This document shows, piece after piece, positions 57,695 to 64,000 of a stretch of 64,000 bases of DNA. The stretch covers positions 84,388,853-84,452,852 of the forward strand of contig CM030367.1 of NCBI GenBank assembly GCA_017893485.1, given 5' to 3'. Source of the stretch: Hemerocallis citrina (taxonomy: Eukaryota; Streptophyta; Magnoliopsida; Asparagales; Asphodelaceae). The notes below the pieces were generated by a model. It searched no databases. It saw only the letters and a list, made by a program, of their open reading frames with translations, and was not told the origin of the DNA. Position numbers and translations under genes: made by a program. The stretch's first letter is position 1. Every line of letters starts with the position of its first letter.

Positions 57695-60391
57695 GAGCCC
57701 TACTTTCTTTTCTCATTGCACCAAAAATATTATAGAAAGAAGAAAAAGAAATAAGTGTAAGAGAAAGAAAAGAGGGAAAGGAAAAAGAAAGAGAGTAAGA
57801 AAGTTATTGTGCTTGGAAGTGTTCTCTTGCTTGGAGCTTTTGCTAGGAGGAGAAGAGGACTAGGAGGTGCTTGTGAAGCTAGGAGCAAGAAGGAACCATT
57901 CTCTTATAGTTTTCAAGCTTCAATCAAGGTGGGTGTCTCCTACTGTCTATTTTTTATGTGCATGCTAATAAAAATGAATGAGTAGTTTATAAAATAGAAT
58001 AACTATACTATGAATGTGGTGAATCATGCTATGTTGACAAATGGACTAATATTATGTTTGTGGGTGATCTCATTATTTTCTAATGTAGAACATTGTATGC
58101 TAAAATAAGTAATGTGAGAAGAATCTTGTTATGAATAGATAAAATTCATGTTAGTTTAAAATGATGTTGTGGTTGATGTGATTAAATAGAAAAAGGAAGT
58201 ATACCATACTAACTAAAGAAAAAGAATCACTTGATTATTATGAACCATGCTAATATGCTTGCTTAGTCTTGTGTTTACAATAGTGTTACATATGAGGATA
58301 ACTTTGATGTGAAATCCACAAATGAGAATCATGCTAGTATGATAGATGTGAAAGTAGTCTTATTGTAACAAATACCATGTTATTGAAAGAAAATAAATTC
58401 TTGTATAAACCATGTTGGTAAGTTGTAAAATTTTGTGCTTATAATATTTTGACCACATTAGATTTTATAAGAAAGAAGAAAGAATGAAGTTTCGTTAGTT
58501 TATAATGTGTCGACATTTGTAGGTTCTATATTTTTTTAAAAAAAAGAATGGGAACTATTGCATGAAAAAGCTTCTTTTATTTTCATTATAAAATATGATT
58601 TATGTCAAAATGAGATTATAACCAAATAGGCATGGATACTAGTTTTCATTTCTTTTGTAATATTTAGTTCTAAAAGAAAGATCTAAGTTTTGCAAAAGAT
58701 GAGAAAAAGGATTTTTTTTAAATAAGTGAAAAATAATATTTTAATGAATTGAAAATTTCATTTGTTACTATCTTTTTATCTAATATCAAGGAAAGGATTA
58801 TTCTAAAATTTTGAAAGAATTGATCTTTTGAATAAACACATTTTATGGAAAACGACACACTTGTGGATAGTTGAACAAAAGAACCTTTATGCTTTTTCTA
58901 AACAGAAAATACATATAGACTTACTGGTTAGCCACTACAAAATAAAATACTATTGGGATAGGTCTGGGTTCGATTCTTACGAAGCCCAAAACATTTTTTG
59001 TTTAATTGAACTCAAGAACTGATAGTGGGTATAAATGGGGTTTATTCTGGAGTTAGACACAAAGCCCACATTGGACTAGTGGCTAACGGGTGGTCTCTTG
59101 GCCTCTTGGGTGGTCACGGGTTCAAGGCTCAGAAGTGCCATTTTGTTTTTTTTTTTGATGTTTTATTGAATCAATGAGTTTTAAAAGCAAGTTAAAATTT
59201 TGGAAAGAAATACTATTATTCCTATAAAAGGATTTAGAACTTACTAAAATTAGTTCTAAGACTTTCATGTATGATTGAGACCTTAAAAAGAAAGATTGAG
59301 ATAGAAAGTGAGATTTATTATTAAAAAGGTATGATACTATTTTAGAAGAATAAAAGGAATATGCTATGTGAAATTAATTGTTCTTGTACATGATTATTGG
59401 AATTATTTCATGAGTTTTAAATTACAAATGAAAGTGTGAGTGAAGAATTATTATTGTTGATTTGTGAATGAAATTTATGATTGGTTAAGAGATTCATATA
59501 TGATACTAAATAAGACATTGGTCAAATTATGGATAAGTTAGGACATGAATATAATAAGTTAAGACATGATTATTAAGGGGTATGTGTACCCATGTTTCTT
59601 GCACATGAAAGGTTTATGATTTAGAATTAGTAAGACCTCGGTAACCGGTAATTATTGAAAGAAAGATTTTTGGAAACTTGATTTTGAGATAATGCCGTCG
59701 GGCGATCTCGCATTTTGTGAATAAATCCGGTATGAGGTAAAACTGATTCTAGGGTGATAACATATTCATGTCTTGAAATAAAAATAACTAGGCACTTAGA
59801 TGAAGATGTAATAGACTTGTGCAAACGTAAATGGGTGCTTCTATATAGTCGGTGGTGGATCTCCGTGGCTATAGACCCAGTTGGTGGACTGTGGTTGCTC
59901 CGTAGGAGATGGACTGTATTTTATCCGGGACTTAGGGTAGTCGACGGATGTTTACCATACTCCAAAGAATATGTATATACCGGGGCTAGAGGGGCATTTA
60001 CGGGATTATTCTCACGATATAATAGCCAGGGAGGCTGGGATCTGTTATTATAGCCAGGGAGGCTGAGGTCCGTATCTGTGAAATAACTCTAAAACTTGTT
60101 TAATTACTGGGTAGTCTCATGGCGAGGGATCGAACCCTTCAATATGGAGTACGTAGGCGCTTGCCCTCAGACCTATGTAGTATGGGATGCATAGAATCTG
60201 AACAAGTGTGCTTTAGTGTCATCCTAGTGTAGAATTGTGTGAATTAGGCATTAAGGCATGACATACACTTATATTTAGAATAATCACCCTTGACACTTTA
60301 CTTGTTCATTCAATCTCTTTTTTGTGATTTGTTAAAGTATGAGATCGTTATACTATTCCCGGCATAGAGAGGATAGCCGTGTATAGCATTT

Positions 60392-60413
60392 CGTCAGTTG
60401 TAAGTAACTGACG
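60392..60413 (+). other. Perfect stem-loop in the Tekay LTR
   Basis: CGTCAGTT-GTAAGT-AACTGACG: an 8-bp stem with a 6-nt loop, preceded by AGCATTT. Equivalent to the hairpin at 10511-10530. Confidence 0.7.
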
Positions 60414-60671
60414 AGCCCACAGATTAACATGCAGGTAAAGGACCATTCATGAAGCTATGAAGTGGATATGCTGATGCTGTTTTTATTTTAAAGATGTTGT
60501 AAATGTTTTATTGTAAATTTCATTATTCCGCTGTGTAAAATTAAGTTGTAATTGAACTCTGATGTACTATTGAAAAAGTTTTAAAATTTTCCTTGTAAAA
60601 TTGTACTAAGTGAAGTAAAGATCCTATGAAATCCCGAGTTTATCCTTATTTGAAATTCGGGGTGTTACAGA

Positions 60672-60683
60672 TGGTATCAGAGC
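60672..60683 (+). other. Primer-binding site of the Tekay element
   Basis: TGGTATCAGAGC two bases after the LTR. Complementary to the 3' end of initiator tRNA-Met, the usual primer for this clade. Confidence 0.88.
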
Positions 60684-61050
60684 ATGCTTCACAAGTAGTA
60701 CAAGTTTATAAGGAACAAAAAAAAAGTGACGATAAATTTGGGAACAAACCAAAAGAGTCCTTCTGTCAACCGGGTGTAAATAACCCTAAGCGACACGGTA
60801 TTTAAGCGTCTTTGGACCACCGCTAGCTGGGAACCGACTCTTGCGGCTAACCCAAGTAAATCCGAACTTGAGAGGCTAAAGATTTGTTTAGGAAAAGTAA
60901 TAAGATCATTAACTATAGTTTAGAACCCGTGACACTTTAGTGAGTAGTTACAATTTTATTCCTGCGGACACTAGAGTGTGAGTTCAACCTATAGAATTAG
61001 ACTCATATTTACATTGCTTTGTAAGATAACTTTTTCCCCCTTGTTATAAG

Positions 61051-61527
61051 ATGGGCAACCAGAATGAACTTCCTTGGTTTGTCCACCCTGAGGACTTAGA
61101 AGAAGAACCAATGGAGGAAGAGGACCCAGAGGAAGAAGAAGACCCGGAGGAGGAAGAAGAAGAGGAACCCTTCGAGATAGATGAGGAGGAATTTCCCGAG
61201 TCCATGGAAATTACTCCACCACCACCTGACTTTCCCGAGGACTCCCCAGACGAGGGACTTGTCCCGGATCACCCAGACGACCTCGTTGCATCCCTTCGTC
61301 GAGAACTGGATGCGCAAAAGAGGAAGGTTAACTACTTGGAATGACGCCTGGCACAGGATAAAGTACGCATCTGGAAACTAAACCACCTGATATACGAGCT
61401 CAAGAAGGCCCAACTCATAAATGATCAACGTCGCGACAGGCGACCGTACAAGGTTGAAAACATAAGAAAGGAAGTCCAAGATCTGCGGGAAGAGCTCAGA
61501 GAAGCGAAGAAAAACCGTAGAATCTAG
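61051..61527 (+). pseudogene. Extra ORF upstream of gag: acidic plus coiled-coil protein
   Basis: Starts MGNQNELPWFVHPEDLEEEP at 61051 and reads to TAG at 61525, with one TGA at 61342. Residues about 15-50 are nearly all Glu, Asp and Pro. The rest, from about residue 78, is charged and heptad-like (RRELDAQKRKVNYLE, then KVRIWKLNHLIYELKKAQL and EVQDLREELREAKKN), suggesting a coiled coil. It is separated from gag by about 120 bp. I do not recognise it as a known gag domain. It could be an accessory protein or a detached gag N-terminus. The single TGA may be a later lesion. Confidence 0.6.
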
Positions 61528-61650
61528 GATATCTTTTATTTAAGCAATTGTAATGGAAATGTTAAAATAAAAGTTTTATCTCTGAATAAAGAATACAATC
61601 TTGCTGTTATGTTATTTGTGATGATTAATGAAGAATTTTATGACTCAAAA

Positions 61651-62736
61651 ATGGCACGAAGAATTGGAAATGGCGAAGGCTTCAGTGGGGATAATGGATT
61701 GGATTTGGAAACGGAGATGGCTCGGGTGTACCAGACCCTCAATGCCCTCGCCGCTAATATTCCTCAAAACAGAGGACCAGGACCAGCTATCCATATACCT
61801 GAAGCCATCAAACTGGTGGAGGCATTCAAAAGGATGAAGCCGCTGGTATTTGGAGGACAGACGAACCCCGATGCTGCAGATGACTGGGTTCGACAGATCG
61901 AAACAATTTTCGAAGTGCTTGAAACCCCTGAAGCTAGCAAAGTGAAATTGGCTACCATTCAGCTCGAAAAGGATGCGAGTGTGTGGTGGCAATCCTTGAA
62001 AAGAAACTTGGGAAATGTGCAACTTACATGGGAAGAATTCCTGGAAGAGTTCAGGAGCCATTACTTTCCACTGGATGTACAAGAAAAGAAAGCCATGGAG
62101 TTCTTGAGCTTACAACAAGGTAATATGACGGTACGGGAATAAGAAACCAAGTTTAATCAACTTTCCCGATATGCACCAGAGATGATTCAGGAGGAGTCTA
62201 AGAAGGCCCGCAAGTTCGAGTAAGGTCTGAGGCCCAGCCTAAGATCAAGGATGATACCTCTAGGCATTCGAAGGTTTGAAAAGCTAGTCAAAAGGGCCGC
62301 TGCAACAGAGATAGACATGAACCAATTCCAGGCAGTGCAAGCCAGGAAGAACAGTTGGAGCTTGGGCAAGAGGCCCGCAGGACCCAGCAACTACAGGAAC
62401 CAGCCCCCCACGCAACGATTCAAGCCAACTGGGGCCAATGCCATAGCAGTGACAGGAAGGGTGCCCACATGCTTCAGATGTGGGGAGTCAGGCCACATAG
62501 CTACTGGATGCACCAAACCATTCAGGACATGCTTCATATGTGGTAAGGAGGGCCACTTCAAGACAGATTGCCCTCAGCTTCAGCGGGGGGGACCAAGTCA
62601 AAGGCAATTCAAGCCAGAACAAAGGCAGTTCAAGCCGGAGCAGAAACAGTTCAAACAAGGACGGGTGTTTGCCTTGACAGAAGCCGATGCAGATGAAGCG
62701 GATCATGTAATCACGGGTACGGAGGACGAAGCTTAA
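61651..62736 (+). pseudogene. Tekay gag with two CCHC zinc knuckles
   Basis: The frame opens at 61609. ATG at 61651 (MARRIGNGEG) is the better start because the preceding residues are unlike gag. The capsid core reads FKRMKPLVFGGQTNPDAADD, WVRQIETIFEVL and WEEFLEEFRSHYFPLDVQ. Nucleocapsid knuckles are CFRCGESGHIATGC (about 62470) and CFICGKEGHFKTDC (about 62533), the second typical CX2CX4HX4C. QFKPEQ repeats follow. In-frame stops TAA at 62140 (in place of Tyr in the VREYE motif) and TAA at 62221 break it. The final stop TAA at 62734 lies inside the intron-like segment 62717-62799. Confidence 0.85.
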
Positions 62737-62799
62737 TTGACTTATATTTTCCGTTTATGTAATAAAATGTTATGTAATGAGAATACTCATATGTAACAG
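62717..62799 (+). other. Intron-like segment between gag and protease
   Basis: 83 nt starting GTACGG and ending TGTAACAG. Removing it joins ACG-G to GG-AAC and gives an uninterrupted frame [20 protein letters not shown], exactly the conserved start of the protease. Unspliced, gag ends at TAA 62734. Confidence 0.65.
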
Positions 62800-64000
62800 G
62801 GAACATTTTAATAAATGGAATAAAAGCTTCAGTATTATTTGATACGGGATCTTCACACACTTTTGTGTCACCCTCTTTTGCTAAAAGATTGGGAGTTGAG
62901 CCGAAAATATTTCCTGGCAAGGTTTTATCTGTGGCTACTCCGTCAGGAGAGAACTTGACAACCGATCGATACTATGAGGGGTGTGATCTCGAGATTGGGG
63001 GCAGACTCTTTGGCATCGATCTCATCGAATTGGCAGTTCTCGGAGTTGACATCATCATTGGCATTGACTGGATGTCAGTCTACAGTGCAACTATCGAGTG
63101 CAAAGACAAAGAAGTCAAAATCAAGGCACCAGGAGGACCAGTTGTTACTTTCCAAGGCAAGGGAAAGGGTAAGCAGATAGTAGCAGCATTGTCCGAGCAG
63201 AAAGTTCCAGAAGAAGTAAAGCAGATTCCAATTGTCCGAGATTTCCCAGTAGTATTTCTGGACGATCTACCAGGGCTTTCCCCTCGTCGAGATGTAGAGT
63301 TCAGCATCACTGTTCAACCGGGAAGTGCTCCTATTTCCAAAGCCCCATACAGAATGGCACCAGTCGAACAAGACGAGATCAAGAAGCAGATCGAAGAATT
63401 ACTGAGCAAAGGATACATCAGGCCAAGTGCATCACCATGGGGAGCCCCAGTTCTTTTAGTGAAGAAGAAGGATGGATCTATGAGGATGTGTATCGACTAT
63501 AGAGAGTTGAACAAGGTAACTGTACAGAACAAGTACCCCATTCCTCGAATCGATGATTTGTTCGACCGCCTGCAAGGAGCAGCAGTCTTTTCCAAGATAG
63601 ATCTACGGTCAAGGTATCATCAGGTCCGGGTAAAGGAAGATGATGTGCATAAGACGGCTTTCCGAACCAGGCATGGTCACTACGAGTTTCTAGTTATGCC
63701 ATTCGGAGTCACAAACGCACCAGCTATTTTCATGGACATGATGAACAGAGTTCTACGACCTTTCATCGATTCCTTTGTCGTTGTATTCATTGACGACATT
63801 TTGGTCTACTCCAAGTCCGAGGAAGAACATGCCAAGCACTTGACAGAGGTCCTAAAGAAACTACAGGAGCACCAGTTATATGCAAAGTTGTCTAAATGTG
63901 ACTTCTGGAAAACTGAAGCCGCCTTCCTGGGTCACATCCTTTCTAAGGAGGGAGTGGCTACTGACCCGCAAAAGGTTGAAGCAGTTAAAGACTGGCCAAG
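62800..64000 (+). CDS. Tekay pol: protease and reverse transcriptase, partial
   Basis: Open to the end of the window with no stop in 400 codons. Aspartic protease: [20 protein letters not shown] from about 62835, then [10 protein letters not shown] near 63045. [77 protein letters not shown], and the active site FIDDILVYS at about 63787. DLRSGYHQ is the usual form; here Gly is Arg, which may weaken catalysis. The frame begins at the acceptor-like site 62799 and has no early ATG, consistent with expression by splicing or as a Gag-Pol fusion. RNase H, integrase and chromodomain would follow outside the window. Confidence 0.92.

Larger units (their letters stand above)
57107..60669 (+). repeat. 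Tekay 5' LTR (3563 bp)
   Basis: TGTAACACCCC at the left and GGGGTGTTACA at the right. TATAAATA at 57687, an A/G-rich leader, and sequence blocks shared with the solo LTR at 6733-10988. The bases before it are GATCC (57102-57106). The matching right duplication is outside the window. No long coding frame. Confidence 0.88.
57107..64000 (+). mobile_element. Tekay/Del-like Ty3/Gypsy retrotransposon, 5' part
   Basis: 5' LTR 57107-60669, PBS, an extra upstream ORF, gag with two CCHC knuckles, then protease and RT running off the window. LTR length, TGTAACACCCC/GGGTGTTACA termini and the iMet-type PBS fit the Tekay/Del clade. The chromodomain that would prove the clade is beyond the window. It lies in the Tat integrase, so it is younger than that element. 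Gag has stops, whereas the visible protease-RT frame is fully open. Confidence 0.87.

Noticed and set aside
1..64000. CRISPR arrays, rRNA operons, bacterial-type operons
   Set aside because: The repeats seen are microsatellites, transposon repeats or tandem duplications. Gene structure is eukaryotic.

Overview
The window is plant nuclear DNA, most likely from a eudicot. It is AT-rich, with long (TA)n tracts and small phase-matched GT-AG introns. It holds a pectinesterase exon series resembling the PME31 class, a cellulose-synthase exon resembling CesA3, and a dense nest of plant transposons. No complete ordinary host gene is visible. The species cannot be fixed from the sequence alone.

Layout. 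1-589: first three visible exons of a pectinesterase gene, cut by the window edge and not continued downstream. 590-21.5 kb: an old autonomous Helitron-type element. Its Rep/helicase gene (5678-15077) is broken by frameshifts, stops and a 4.26-kb solo Ty3/Gypsy LTR (6733-10988). Its second gene, an RPA1-like protein (17326-20394), is still open across eight exons. A CesA-like exon fragment lies just after RPA. 21.7-39.1 kb: three short non-autonomous Helitrons of one family, a gag-only Copia element with two 726-bp LTRs and a perfect 5-bp target duplication, several MITEs, and about 10 kb of AT-rich DNA with little coding signal. 39.3-51.2 kb: a decayed CACTA transposon with transposase remnants. 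Inside it sit a solo Tat-type LTR in reverse orientation and a 4.36-kb PIF/Harbinger-like element carrying a Myb/SANT-like gene. 51.2-57.1 kb: a Tat-lineage Gypsy element inserted in palindromic repeats of CACTA subterminal type. 57.1-64.0 kb: a Tekay/Del-like Gypsy element inserted in the Tat integrase, running off the right edge in its reverse transcriptase.

How the parts relate. The nesting gives a relative order: CACTA first, then Harbinger and Tat elements into it, then Tekay into Tat. Exact reconstruction of both empty sites (the solo LTR in Rep, and the solo LTR in the CACTA transposase) confirms the boundaries.

The points most worth checking are four. First, a phase-perfect 83-nt intron-like segment at the gag/protease boundary of the Tekay element, with an extra acidic coiled-coil ORF upstream of gag. 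Second, a stem-loop in two diverged Tekay-type LTRs that shows a compensatory base change. Third, retention of the Helitron RPA gene while Rep has decayed. Fourth, possible gene capture of the CesA exon.
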